Shown here: in pieces, positions 37,733 through 46,336 of the stretch
How the letters are laid out: the number at the start of each line of letters is the position of its first letter
Position numbering within the stretch: position 1 is the stretch's first letter
Assembly (NCBI RefSeq): GCF_000482385.1
Contig: NZ_AXVD01000003.1
Span: forward strand, 223,602-287,601
DNA length: 64,000 nt
Source: Nocardia sp. CNY236
Lineage (GTDB): Bacteria > Actinomycetota > Actinomycetes > Mycobacteriales > Mycobacteriaceae
Direction of reading: 5' to 3'
Notes under the pieces: model-generated
Databases searched by the model: none
Told to the model about the DNA's origin: nothing
Seen by the model: the letters and a program-made list of their open reading frames with translations, nothing else
Translations under genes and position numbers: made by a program

Positions 37733-38473
37733 TCAGAAAACGTTGAGCAGCCACTTGCCAGGTCCCATCATCGGCAGTTTCATCCGCCCGAGGCAGGCCC
37801 ACATGGTGAGTTGGTTGGCAGTGAGTACGGGTTTGCCGAGCGCGTTCTCCAACGGCTCGATCACGTCGTAGGTGGGCAGGTTGGTACAGCTGACGAAGAT
37901 GGCTTGGGCCGCGGGGTCGTCGGCGCCGACGATACGGTCGGCTATGGTGCGGTAGCCGACTTTCCAGATACCGCCGCCCAGGCCGAGGTGGTCGGAGCGC
38001 ACGACCTGACATCCGGCCTCGGCGAGGAAGTCGTGCAACTTGTGGGTGAGGATCTCGTCGTATGGAGTGAGCACCGAGATGCGGGTGAGCCCCAGATGTC
38101 GGATCGCCTCGAGCAGCGCGCCCGAGGTGGTGACGGCGTCTTGGGCTCCGGCGCTGCAGATGGTCTCCCGCAACGACCGTTCGTGTGCAAGGCCTTTGAT
38201 GAAGCTGCCCGAGGTACACAAGTACGCGACCACCTCGGGTTCCACGTGCAAGACATTACGGGTCGCCGCGGTCAGGTGCGCAGACGCGGACACCAACTCG
38301 GCCATCTCCAGCGATACCGGGACCGGCTCGTAGGGCGTGCGGGCCAGGTGCAGGCTCACCTCCAGGGGCGCCCAACGCCACAGCTCCCGTTCGAGTGCGA
38401 GATCGAACGGGGCGATGATGCCGATGCCCCGCTGCGCAACGGGCCCGTCGAGGTCGGGAAAGCTCAGATCCAC
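37733..38473 (-). CDS. Maleate cis-trans isomerase-like protein, two-Cys form
   Basis: 246 aa from GTG 38473, preceded by AGAGGGG; an upstream start at 38545 would run through the promoter. Both family cysteines are present: Cys86 in AYLCTSGSF and Cys196 in IFVSCTNLPT. Maleate isomerase uses such a pair to turn maleate into fumarate; Asp/Glu racemases use a similar pair. It ends GKPVLTANQLTMWACLGRM. First gene of a minus-strand operon with its paralogue and the GntR regulator. Confidence 0.82.
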   Translation of the reverse strand: MDLSFPDLDGPVAQRGIGIIAPFDLALERELWRWAPLEVSLHLARTPYEPVPVSLEMAELVSASAHLTAATRNVLHVEPEVVAYLCTSGSFIKGLAHERSLRETICSAGAQDAVTTSGALLEAIRHLGLTRISVLTPYDEILTHKLHDFLAEAGCQVVRSDHLGLGGGIWKVGYRTIADRIVGADDPAAQAIFVSCTNLPTYDVIEPLENALGKPVLTANQLTMWACLGRMKLPMMGPGKWLLNVF

Positions 38474-38520
38474 TGCGGCCCCTCTCGCATTCAGCTGGGA
38501 CGACCTCCGAACCCGATCGG

Positions 38521-38532
38521 ATTGTTGACAAT
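38521..38532. promoter_or_regulatory. GntR operator candidate (copy 1)
   Basis: ATTGTTGACAAT, arms ATTGT and ACAAT around a 2-bp centre, lies between the divergent isomerase-like and D-2-hydroxyacid dehydrogenase genes and overlaps the -35 box of the latter. The second copy at 42826 differs only at one central base. Confidence 0.7.
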
Positions 38533-38553
38533 CATACGATCTCATCTTACTGT
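38525..38553 (+). promoter_or_regulatory. Promoter of the D-2-hydroxyacid dehydrogenase gene
   Basis: Consensus -35 TTGACA (38525-38530), 17-bp spacer, -10 TACTGT (38548-38553). The predicted start is at about 38560, which is the GTG start codon, so the transcript is leaderless. Confidence 0.75.
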
Positions 38554-38559
38554 GTCAAT

Positions 38560-39525
38560 GTGAATCAGGGCCCTATTGTCACCGTCCTGCACAGTGACAG
38601 TGTGCCCGACGTCGAGTACATGACTCGTATCGCACAGCGCGCGACCGTTCGCTATACCGAGGAGAACGGCCTCGCAGACGCCCTTCGTGGGGCGGAGGTG
38701 CTGTTCGTCTACGACTTCGGCACCCGTGCATTGCCTGGTGCGTGGCATGCTGCCGATCGGCTGCGATGGTTGCACATGGGATCGGCCGGTGTCGACCCAG
38801 CGATGTTTCCCGAGCTTCGAGGGAGCGACGTGGTGGTGACCAATACGCGAGGTGTCTTCGATTCGGCCATGGCCGAATACGTGCTCGCGCAGATCCTCGC
38901 CTTCGCCAAGGACTTCTCCGGCTCGCTGGAATTGCAGCAGCGTCACGAATGGCGTCATCGAGAATCCGAGCGGATCGCGGGAAGAACAGCGCTGATCGTG
39001 GGTACCGGTTCGATCGGACGACACATCGCTCGTTTGTTGCGCGCGGTCGGGATGTCCATACGCGCAGTCGGCCGGCGAGAACGTCTCGCAGATCCGGATT
39101 TCGGCGTCGTCGGCACCGACCTGCATCATGAGTTGGCTCGGGCCGACTATGTGATCGCGATCGCTCCGCTGACCGACGAGACCAGGAACATGTTCGACGC
39201 GGACGCTTTCGCCGCGATGCCTCCCCATGCCAGGTTCGTCAACGTCGGACGTGGGGAACTCGTCGTCACCGACGATCTGGTGGCCGCGTTGTGCGTCGGG
39301 TCGATCGCCGGCGCGGCGCTGGACGTCGTGGACCCGGAGCCGTTGCCGAAGGACCACCCGCTGTGGGAACTACCGAATGTCCGGATCACTCCGCACAATG
39401 GAGCAGATGTCATCGGGTGGCGCGGTGAAGTCGTCGAGGCGTTCACCGACAACTTCGACAAATGGATCGCCGGCCATCCGCTGGACAATGTGGTCGACAA
39501 AAGGCTGGGGTACGTGCCCAGTTGA
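38560..39525 (+). CDS. D-2-hydroxyacid dehydrogenase (NAD-dependent)
   Basis: 321 aa from GTG 38560. The Rossmann motif IVGTGSIGRHIARLL has Gly148 and its neighbours; the catalytic triad is visible as Arg231 (NVGRGE), Glu260 (DPEPLP) and His279 (TPHNG). It reduces 2-oxoacids to D-2-hydroxyacids or the reverse. Substrate is not readable. It overlaps no gene, is followed after 12 bp by an amidase with its own AAGGAG, and is divergent from the isomerase operon, with an operator between. Confidence 0.9.
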   Translation: MNQGPIVTVLHSDSVPDVEYMTRIAQRATVRYTEENGLADALRGAEVLFVYDFGTRALPGAWHAADRLRWLHMGSAGVDPAMFPELRGSDVVVTNTRGVFDSAMAEYVLAQILAFAKDFSGSLELQQRHEWRHRESERIAGRTALIVGTGSIGRHIARLLRAVGMSIRAVGRRERLADPDFGVVGTDLHHELARADYVIAIAPLTDETRNMFDADAFAAMPPHARFVNVGRGELVVTDDLVAALCVGSIAGAALDVVDPEPLPKDHPLWELPNVRITPHNGADVIGWRGEVVEAFTDNFDKWIAGHPLDNVVDKRLGYVPS

Positions 39526-39537
39526 AGGAGTCCATCC

Positions 39538-40938
39538 ATGAGTTACCCCGATAGGAACCAACCCACCGATCCGACCGCGCTGACTGCGGTCGAGTTGGTC
39601 TCCGCGTATGCGTCCGGCGCGTTGTCGCCTGTGGAGGCGACCGAGGCGATACTGCGAGCGATCGCCGACCGCGACGGGGCGCTCAACGCGTTCTGTCTGG
39701 TCGACCCGGACCGCGCCATGGTGCAGGCGAAGGAATCCGAGGCGCGGTGGCAGTCCGGCCACGCGCGCGGCCTGCTCGACGGAGTACCGATCTCGATCAA
39801 GGACGTCTTCCTGACCGAGGGCTGGCCCACTCGACGTGGCTCCACCTCGATCGACCCGGCCGGCCCATGGCTGGTCGACAGCCCGGTGGCCGCGCGGTTG
39901 CGCGAAGACGGCATGGTGTTCGTCGGAAAGACCACGACCCCGGAGATCGCGTGGAAGGCGGTCACCGACAGCCCACTGACCGGAATCACCCGTAACCCGG
40001 CAGACCCGTCCACGACCGCGGGCGGGTCCTCCGGCGGCAGCGCGGCGGCCGTCGCGGCGGGCATGGGTCCGGTCTCGGTGGGAACCGACGGCGGCGGCAG
40101 CGTTCGAATTCCGGCCGCGTTCTGCGGGACCGTCGGCTTCAAACCCACCTACGGTCGCATTCCGTTGTATCCGGCCAGTCCCTTCGGTCCATTGGCGCAT
40201 GCCGGCCCGATCACCCGGACCGTCGAGGACGCGGCGCTGCTGATGGACATCCTGTCGTTGCCCGATCCGCGCGACCCGACGTCGTTGGCTCCCACGGTCA
40301 CCACCTTCCGCGGAGAAATGCAGCGCGACGTTCGCGGACTGCGGGTGGCGTATTCGAAGTCGCTGGGCTATGCCGAGGTCGCCCCGGAGGTCGCCGAGAT
40401 CGTGGACCGTGCGGTCGATCGACTCGCCGGAGCCGAGTTGCGCGTCGTGGCCGCCGATCCGGGATTCGACGATCCGCGCGATGCCTTCGAATTGTTGTGG
40501 GCGGCGGGGGCGGCGGCCATGCTCTCCGGCTTCCCGGACGGCACCCGAGAGCGTGTCGACCCTGGGCTGCGCAGAATGTGGGAACACGGTGAAGCGGTCA
40601 GTGCCGTCGACTATCTCGCGGCGCGCGACGTGGCGGCACGGATCGGCATTGCAATGGGTGCCTTCCACGCCGACTACGACGTGTTGATCACGCCCACGGT
40701 GCCGATCCCCGCGTTCGCTGCCGGGCACGATGTACCTCCCGACAGCGGCGTGCGCACGTGGTCGGAGTGGACGCCGTTCACCTATCCGTTCAACCTCACC
40801 CAACAGCCCGCGATCAGCATTCCGGCCGGCGTCACCCGCACAGGTCTCCCGGTGGGATTGCAGATCGTCGGACCGCGGCATTCCGACGATCTGGTGTTGG
40901 CGGTCGCTCGGTACGCCGAATTCGTTCTGTCGGCCTGA
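39538..40938 (+). CDS. Amidase, amidase-signature family
   Basis: 466 aa. The Lys-Ser-Ser triad of the amidase signature family is present: Lys88 (SIKDVF), Ser164 (GGSSGGS) and Ser188 (TDGGGSVRIPA), followed by GTVGFKPTYGRIP. It hydrolyses amide bonds; whether the substrate is maleamate, another dicarboxylic mono-amide or an aryl amide is not clear. AAGGAG (39525-39530) lies 7 bases before the ATG, inside the end of the dehydrogenase gene, so these two genes form one transcript. Confidence 0.9.
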   Translation: MSYPDRNQPTDPTALTAVELVSAYASGALSPVEATEAILRAIADRDGALNAFCLVDPDRAMVQAKESEARWQSGHARGLLDGVPISIKDVFLTEGWPTRRGSTSIDPAGPWLVDSPVAARLREDGMVFVGKTTTPEIAWKAVTDSPLTGITRNPADPSTTAGGSSGGSAAAVAAGMGPVSVGTDGGGSVRIPAAFCGTVGFKPTYGRIPLYPASPFGPLAHAGPITRTVEDAALLMDILSLPDPRDPTSLAPTVTTFRGEMQRDVRGLRVAYSKSLGYAEVAPEVAEIVDRAVDRLAGAELRVVAADPGFDDPRDAFELLWAAGAAAMLSGFPDGTRERVDPGLRRMWEHGEAVSAVDYLAARDVAARIGIAMGAFHADYDVLITPTVPIPAFAAGHDVPPDSGVRTWSEWTPFTYPFNLTQQPAISIPAGVTRTGLPVGLQIVGPRHSDDLVLAVARYAEFVLSA

Positions 40939-40973
40939 ACGCCGGTGGCGGGAAGGTCGCGCACGGTTGGGTT

Positions 40974-41468
40974 TCACGCGCGAGCGAAGGCGAGTTGTTC
41001 GCCCTCGACTCCGCGGAGCCACAGTGCATTGCACGCCGAGGCCAGCTCGGGCAGGCCCTCTTCGATGGTGGCGAAGACATTGCCCGGGACCCAGCCCAGA
41101 TCGCCGTTGATCAGCAGATTGTTACGCCCGTAGAAGAGAGCGAGGTCGGTAGCCCCCTGATCGTGGCCGGCCACCGAGCCGGACTCGTAGCCGTAGGCTG
41201 GATTGCCGATCTCCCACGGTTCGAAGTCGAACAGGCACACATCGCCGGGGATCGGGGTAACGGTCGGATTCTCTCGGTGCGGCGCCGCGTCGATCCGTGG
41301 CAGCAGTGTGTACACCTCGTTGCGGGCGTACTTGGCGTGGAAGGCGTCACCTGCCTGCGGTAGCGCGTGCCACACAGCCGCGCAGGTGTGCGGCGCCTCC
41401 GCATCCAGGAGGCGGGCGCGACAGGTCACCGCAGCCTTGATCAGGGTGATGGTGATATAGCGGGCCAT
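40974..41468 (-). CDS. DUF3830 family protein
   Basis: 164 aa from ATG 41468. The run ARYITITLIKAAVTCRARLLDAEAP, FHAKYARNEVYTLLP, PGDVCLFDFEPWEIGNPAYGYE and LFYGRNNLLINGDLGWVPGNVFATI matches the DUF3830 family as I know it, thought to have a cyclophilin-like beta-barrel. No catalytic residues are assigned. It is downstream of the aminotransferase (32 bp gap), likely in the same transcript, and convergent with the amidase. Homologues tend to sit beside racemase-like and amidase genes, which fits this cluster. Confidence 0.82.
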   Translation of the reverse strand: MARYITITLIKAAVTCRARLLDAEAPHTCAAVWHALPQAGDAFHAKYARNEVYTLLPRIDAAPHRENPTVTPIPGDVCLFDFEPWEIGNPAYGYESGSVAGHDQGATDLALFYGRNNLLINGDLGWVPGNVFATIEEGLPELASACNALWLRGVEGEQLAFARA

Positions 41469-41500
41469 GCGGTCCTGCTTTCGGTTCGTTCCCAGCGGCA

Positions 41501-42742
41501 TTACAGTTCGGCCAAGACCTCCGACCAGATCGTGAGGGCATCCTGGATCTGGGTGTCGGTCACGATCAGTGGCGGAATCATGCGCACCACGTTCATCAGG
41601 GCTCCGCAGGTCAGCAGCAGCAGTCCCTTGGCCGCTGCGCTGCGTTGGGCGGCCGCCGCGGTAGCGGGATCGGGCTCGCCGGTAGCAGTGACGAATTCGG
41701 CGCCGACGAGCAGTCCGAGGCCGCGCACATCGCCGATCGCTTTGGTGGCGCTGTCACGCACGCCACGGATCAGTTGTGTGCCTCTCGCCGCGGCGTTGGC
41801 GACCAGTCCTTCGGATTCGATGACGTCGAGCGTGGCAATCGCTGCCGCACAGGACACGGCGTTCGCGCCGTAGGTGCCGCCTTGTGATCCCGGCCATGCC
41901 CGTGCCATGAGCTCTCGCGCAGCAGCGATACCCGAGAGCGGGAATCCGCTGGCCAGTCCTTTGGCAATGGTGATCACGTCCGGACGCACGTGGAAGTGCT
42001 CGTGTCCGAAGAACCTTCCCGTACGTCCGAAACCGGTCTGGATCTCGTCGAACACCAACAAGATGCCGTGTCGGTCGGCGCGTTCACGCAATCCGTGAAA
42101 GAACTCGGCATTTCCGGGGATGTAGCCGCCTTCGCCGAGTACCGGCTCCACGATGAACGCGGCCGTTTCCGCTGGAGAGGTCAGTGTGGCGAACAGATAG
42201 TCGAGCTCACGCAGCGCGAATGCGGTGGCCTCGGACTCGCTCCAGCCATAGCGGAACGCAGTGGGAAAGGGAGCGACATGCACACCCGACATCAGTGGGC
42301 TGAATCCGGCCGAGAAGCGGGTGCCGGAGGTGGTCATGGTCGCAGCGGCGACGGTGCGTCCATGGAATCCACCGTGGAAGACCACGACATTGGGTCGCCC
42401 GGTGGCCTGGCGCACCAGCCGGAGCGCGGCTTCGATCGCCTCGCTACCGGAATTGGCGAAGAACAACGCGTCGAGCCCGGTCGGCAGTACGCGGCCGAGT
42501 CGATCGGTCAACTCGAGCAGTGGACGATGCAGCACGGTCGTGTACTGGCCGTGGATCAGGGTTGCCACTTGTGCTTGCGCTGCCGCGACCACATGCGGGT
42601 GGCAGTGACCGGTGCTGGTGACGCCGATGCCGGCGGTGAAGTCCAGGTACCGGCGGCCGTCGGTGCCGAAGACATAGCACCCGGCGCCGTGATCGACGGT
42701 CACCGCAGTGGCCTGTTTCAGGATGGGCGACAACTCGGCCAT
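41501..42742 (-). CDS. Class III PLP-dependent aminotransferase
   Basis: 413 aa from ATG 42742, which has GGAGG 9 bases upstream; the frame reaches to 43228 only as antisense of the aldehyde dehydrogenase. Features: GRRYLDFTAGIGVTSTGHCHP, FFANSGSEAIEAALRLVRQATGR, LLVFDEIQTGFGRTGRFFG and the PLP Lys in ITIAKGLASGFPLSG. Omega-amino acid (GABA, beta-alanine, ornithine) transaminases have this pattern. Divergent from the aldehyde dehydrogenase, with which it could turn an omega-amino acid into a semialdehyde and then an acid. Confidence 0.9.
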   Translation of the reverse strand: MAELSPILKQATAVTVDHGAGCYVFGTDGRRYLDFTAGIGVTSTGHCHPHVVAAAQAQVATLIHGQYTTVLHRPLLELTDRLGRVLPTGLDALFFANSGSEAIEAALRLVRQATGRPNVVVFHGGFHGRTVAAATMTTSGTRFSAGFSPLMSGVHVAPFPTAFRYGWSESEATAFALRELDYLFATLTSPAETAAFIVEPVLGEGGYIPGNAEFFHGLRERADRHGILLVFDEIQTGFGRTGRFFGHEHFHVRPDVITIAKGLASGFPLSGIAAARELMARAWPGSQGGTYGANAVSCAAAIATLDVIESEGLVANAAARGTQLIRGVRDSATKAIGDVRGLGLLVGAEFVTATGEPDPATAAAAQRSAAAKGLLLLTCGALMNVVRMIPPLIVTDTQIQDALTIWSEVLAEL

Positions 42743-42825
42743 GGTGATGCGCCTCCCGGAGCAGAAGGGATGAGGTCGGTCGGACTGTGCTGGCAAGGAA
42801 CGCCGATGCGATCGTCTATTGTCGG

Positions 42826-42837
42826 ATTGTCGACAAT
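42826..42837. promoter_or_regulatory. GntR operator candidate (copy 2)
   Basis: Perfect palindrome ATTGTCGACAAT in the divergent region between aminotransferase and aldehyde dehydrogenase. A partial extra half-site ATTGTCGG begins at 42818. AT-rich TAACAT at 42843-42848 could be a -10 box for the aldehyde dehydrogenase. Confidence 0.72.
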
Positions 42838-42908
42838 ATGCATAACATAGCCGCACGGGTCGCAGCAATGGCCGAACGCTGCGCGGTGCCGAGAAGGAGC
42901 CACCGACG

Positions 42909-44381
42909 ATGCTCACCGATACCGTCTCGAGTTCCGTCGAACAGACTGTGATCGACACCGCGCCGCGTGGTCTGTTCATCGATGGCGAGTGGCGCAAAAC
43001 CGCCAGGACGTTTCCGGTCTTCGACCCGGCGACCGGCGACGAACTGTGTACCGTGGCCGACGCCGATGCGGCGGACGGGCTCACGGCCTTGGACGCAGCG
43101 TGCGCGGCGCAACCGGATTGGGCCCGCACGGCACCGCGGGAGCGGGCCGAGCTGCTGATGGAGGTGCATCGGGCACTGGTGGCCGATAGCGACCGACTCG
43201 GACTGCTCGCCACGCTGGAGATGGGCAAACCGCTGGACGAAGCGCGCCGGGAGATCGCCTACGCCGCGGAGTTCTTCCGCTGGTTCGCCGAAGAAGCGGT
43301 GCGGATCGACGGGGGATACATGCCCGCGCCGACCGGCGGATCCCGATTCGTGGTCGCCCGGCAACCGGTCGGACCGAGCTTGCTGATCACTCCATGGAAC
43401 TTCCCGATGGCGATGGGTGCGCGCAAGATCGCTCCCGCGCTCGCGGCCGGGTGTACCTGCGTGGTGAAACCAGCCGAGCAGACGCCGCTTTCGATGCTGG
43501 CGTTGGCGGAGGTGATCGCCGCGGTCGGAGTGCCCGCCGGCGTGGTCAACGTTCTGACGACCACAGACCCCGCTGCGTTGATGACGCCGTTGATCCACGA
43601 TCACCGCTCCCGCAAGCTGTCGTTCACCGGTTCGACCACGGTCGGCAAGCAGTTGCTCGAGCAGTGCGCGCGCACGGTGATGCGAACCTCGATGGAACTC
43701 GGTGGCAACGCCCCGGTACTGGTGTTCGCCGACGCGGATATCGAGGTAGCGGTGGACGGCGCGGTCGAGGCGAAGATGCGCAATATCGGTCAGGCCTGTA
43801 CGGCCGCCAATCGGTTCCTCGTCCAGCGTGATGTCGCGGATCTGTTCGCGCAGCGACTCGCCGACCGGATGGCGGCGCTGCCGATGGGGCGGGGCACCAA
43901 GCCCGACGTGGTGGTCGGTCCGCTGATCGATGCCGATGCGGTGGCGAAAGTGCAGCGGCTAGTGGACGACGCACGCGCTCGCGGCGCGACGGTGCTCACC
44001 GGCGGCACCGCGATGGACGGCCCCGGCACGTTCTATCCGGCGACGGTGCTCGTCGATGTGCCGGACGAGGCCGAGCTGTGCCACACCGAGATTTTCGGCC
44101 CGGTCGCCGCGATCGGGGTATTCGACACCGAGGACGAGGCGATCAGCCGGGCCAACGACACCCCCTATGGATTGGTGAGCTATGTGTTCACCGAGAGTCT
44201 GCGCCGGGGCCTGCGGGTAAGCGAGGCGATGGAAACCGGAATGGTGGGACTCAACCAGGGAGTGGTGTCCAACCCGGCAGCGCCGTTCGGTGGCGTCAAG
44301 GAGTCCGGACTCGGTCGCGAGGGCGGCCCCACCGGGATCGATGAGTTCTTGGAAACCAAATACATCGGAGTGCGACTGTGA
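42909..44381 (+). CDS. Aldehyde dehydrogenase (succinate-semialdehyde dehydrogenase-like)
   Basis: 490 aa. NAD(P)-binding residues are in LLITPWNFPMAMGARKIAPALAAG and SFTGSTTVGKQL; the catalytic Glu263 is in SMELGGNAP and the nucleophile Cys297 in NIGQACTAANRF. The NWPMA..RK and GGVKESGLGREGG features resemble GabD-type succinate-semialdehyde dehydrogenases. AAGGAG lies 9 bases before the ATG. With the divergent aminotransferase it could convert GABA- or beta-alanine-like amines to the acid. Operon with the next gene. Confidence 0.88.
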   Translation: MLTDTVSSSVEQTVIDTAPRGLFIDGEWRKTARTFPVFDPATGDELCTVADADAADGLTALDAACAAQPDWARTAPRERAELLMEVHRALVADSDRLGLLATLEMGKPLDEARREIAYAAEFFRWFAEEAVRIDGGYMPAPTGGSRFVVARQPVGPSLLITPWNFPMAMGARKIAPALAAGCTCVVKPAEQTPLSMLALAEVIAAVGVPAGVVNVLTTTDPAALMTPLIHDHRSRKLSFTGSTTVGKQLLEQCARTVMRTSMELGGNAPVLVFADADIEVAVDGAVEAKMRNIGQACTAANRFLVQRDVADLFAQRLADRMAALPMGRGTKPDVVVGPLIDADAVAKVQRLVDDARARGATVLTGGTAMDGPGTFYPATVLVDVPDEAELCHTEIFGPVAAIGVFDTEDEAISRANDTPYGLVSYVFTESLRRGLRVSEAMETGMVGLNQGVVSNPAAPFGGVKESGLGREGGPTGIDEFLETKYIGVRL

Positions 44382-44391
44382 AGGAGCGCCG

Positions 44392-45474
44392 GTGAGCACC
44401 TACCGCCTCGCCAGCATCCCCGGAGACGGGATCGGGGTCGACGTTACCGCGGCGGCAACGCGAGTTCTCGATGCCGTGGTATCCGGACTGGAGTGGACCG
44501 AATTCGACTGGTCGTGTGAAAACTACACGCGCACTGGCGCGATGATGCCACCCGACGGCCTCGAGCGCTTGTCCGGTTTCGATGCGATCCTGCTCGGCGC
44601 GGTCGGCTTTCCCGGCGTACCCGACCATGTGTCGCTGTGGGGTTTGTTGATCCCGGTGCGGCGCGAGTTCGGCCAGTATGTCAACCTGCGTCCGGTTCGC
44701 CTGCTACCCGGCACGGAATCGGCGCTGCGTGCACGGACGGCCGACGACTTGGACATCGTCATCGTCCGGGAAAACTCCGAGGGAGAATATTCCCAGATCG
44801 GCGGCATCCACAACACCGGCCGCCCGGACGAATTCGTGCTCCAGGAATCGGTGTTCACCCGTACCGGGTGTGAACGAATCATTCGGTATGCCTTCGAGCG
44901 CGCCAGCGAACGGTCCGGGCGACTGTGCTCGGCGACCAAATCGAACGGGATCATTCACTCGATGCCCTACTGGGACAGCATCTTCGAATTCGTCGCGGCG
45001 GACTATCCGCACGTGCACGCGCGCCAGATGCACGTCGATGCATTGGCCGCGGAGCTGGTGCTGCACCCCGAGCGGCTCGATGTGATCGTGGGTTCGAACT
45101 TGTTCGGCGACATCCTCTCCGACCTCGCCGCGGCTGTGACCGGCGGGCTCGGTCTGGCCCCGTCGGGCAATATCAATCCCGAGCGCACCGGTCCGTCGAT
45201 GTTCGAAGCCGTGCACGGTAGTGCCCCGGATATTGCGGGGCAGGGGATAGCGAATCCGATCGCCGAGATTCTGGCCGGCGCGATGCTGCTCGAGCATCTC
45301 GGTGAATCCGTCGCGGCCGGGGCTGTCGATCAGGCCGTGTGCGATGTGCTCGCGGCCGGCGAGGTGCGCACCCCGGACCTCGGCGGATCCGCCACGACAG
45401 GCGAACTCGCCGATGCCGTGGCCAGGCGCGCCACCGAACTGATCGGCCGCGCCGCGGCTGCGAATCCTGGGTGA
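44392..45474 (+). CDS. Tartrate/D-malate dehydrogenase-like beta-decarboxylating enzyme
   Basis: 360 aa from GTG 44392, with AAGGAG 5 bases upstream inside the end of the preceding gene. Isocitrate/isopropylmalate dehydrogenase superfamily: SIPGDGIGVDVT, VRENSEGEYSQIGG, CSATKSNGI, and GSNLFGDILSDLAAAVTGGLGLAPSGNI with the metal-binding Asp residues, then EAVHGSAPDIAGQGIANP. The TtuC/DmlA subgroup acts on tartrate or D-malate with NAD and Mn/Mg; a 3-isopropylmalate dehydrogenase role is unlikely because the active-site segment reads VNLRPVRLLPG as in the TtuC group. Confidence 0.85.
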   Translation: MSTYRLASIPGDGIGVDVTAAATRVLDAVVSGLEWTEFDWSCENYTRTGAMMPPDGLERLSGFDAILLGAVGFPGVPDHVSLWGLLIPVRREFGQYVNLRPVRLLPGTESALRARTADDLDIVIVRENSEGEYSQIGGIHNTGRPDEFVLQESVFTRTGCERIIRYAFERASERSGRLCSATKSNGIIHSMPYWDSIFEFVAADYPHVHARQMHVDALAAELVLHPERLDVIVGSNLFGDILSDLAAAVTGGLGLAPSGNINPERTGPSMFEAVHGSAPDIAGQGIANPIAEILAGAMLLEHLGESVAAGAVDQAVCDVLAAGEVRTPDLGGSATTGELADAVARRATELIGRAAAANPG

Positions 45475-45580
45475 GGGTCGCGACTCGAGAACGCCGAGCC
45501 CTCCGGTGAGCGTTGCGTGGCCTGTGTGGTGGTCGACATCCCGCGGGGTGCTCGGGTATCGGGTGGAAGTAGCTGGATGC

Positions 45581-46336
45581 TCACGTGCGAAGCCAGATCG
45601 CCTCGGCAGCAGGGCATCCCAAGTCCGTGGCTGCATCGGTGGTGCCGATACGAATGGCGATGGTGCCCGCGAAGTCACGCCGTTCGATGACCGTGATCGC
45701 GGTATCCAATGCGATGCCGACGGAGTCGAAGTAGCGCAGCATATCCGGGTCCGCATCGGATATCCTTGCGACCCAGCCGGATTCGCCCGCGGTGAAGTCG
45801 ATCAGCTGCCGCGCGGGTGGGGTGGGTACCGCGCCGTCGACCGACGGAATCGGGTCGCCGTGTGGATCACGGTCTGGGTAGCCGAGTTTGGCGTCGATGC
45901 GCTCCATCAACAACTCCGACACCGCGTGTTCGAGTATCTCGGCCTCGTCGTGTACTTCGTCCCAGCCGTAGCCGAGCACGTTCACCAGGAATGTTTCGAT
46001 CAGTCGGTGTCGGCGCACCATGGCGACCGCGACGCGCCGTCCTTCGGGCGTCAGGGTGATCGCGCCGTAGCGAGCATGTTCCACCAGACCTTGGTCGGCC
46101 AGCTTGCGCACGGCCTCGGAGACGGTCGAGGCAGACACGCCGATTCTCTCCGCCAGCAATTTTGTGGACACCTTCTTGTCGTGGCCCCACTCCTGCGCGG
46201 TCCAGATGACCTTCAGATAGTCCTGCGCAACCGATGACAGCGCTGGCGCGACCGTCGAGGTGCCGCCGGGTGCCGCACCCGGCACGGAGGTGTCGGCCAG
46301 CTCGCGTCGCGTGGCGATATCTCGTTTACCGGGCAT
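45581..46336 (-). CDS. DtxR-family metal-dependent regulator (MntR/SirR-like)
   Basis: 251 aa from ATG 46336. Minus-strand TAAGCT (46344-46349) stands 7 bases upstream, pointing to a leaderless start here rather than at 46354. The HTH domain reads SSVAQDYLKVIWTAQEWGHDKKVSTKLLAERIGVSASTVSEAVRKLADQGLVEH; the dimerisation domain has the metal ligands HRLIETFL and DEAEILEHAVSELLMERID; an FeoA/SH3-like C-terminal domain follows. Closest in style to mycobacterial SirR/MntR, a Mn(II)-responsive repressor. The regulated genes are not in the window. Confidence 0.88.
   Translation of the reverse strand: MPGKRDIATRRELADTSVPGAAPGGTSTVAPALSSVAQDYLKVIWTAQEWGHDKKVSTKLLAERIGVSASTVSEAVRKLADQGLVEHARYGAITLTPEGRRVAVAMVRRHRLIETFLVNVLGYGWDEVHDEAEILEHAVSELLMERIDAKLGYPDRDPHGDPIPSVDGAVPTPPARQLIDFTAGESGWVARISDADPDMLRYFDSVGIALDTAITVIERRDFAGTIAIRIGTTDAATDLGCPAAEAIWLRT

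Noticed and set aside
44392..45474. 3-isopropylmalate dehydrogenase (leuB)
   Set aside because: The superfamily fits, but context and the VNLRPVRLLPG segment favour the tartrate/D-malate dehydrogenase subgroup.
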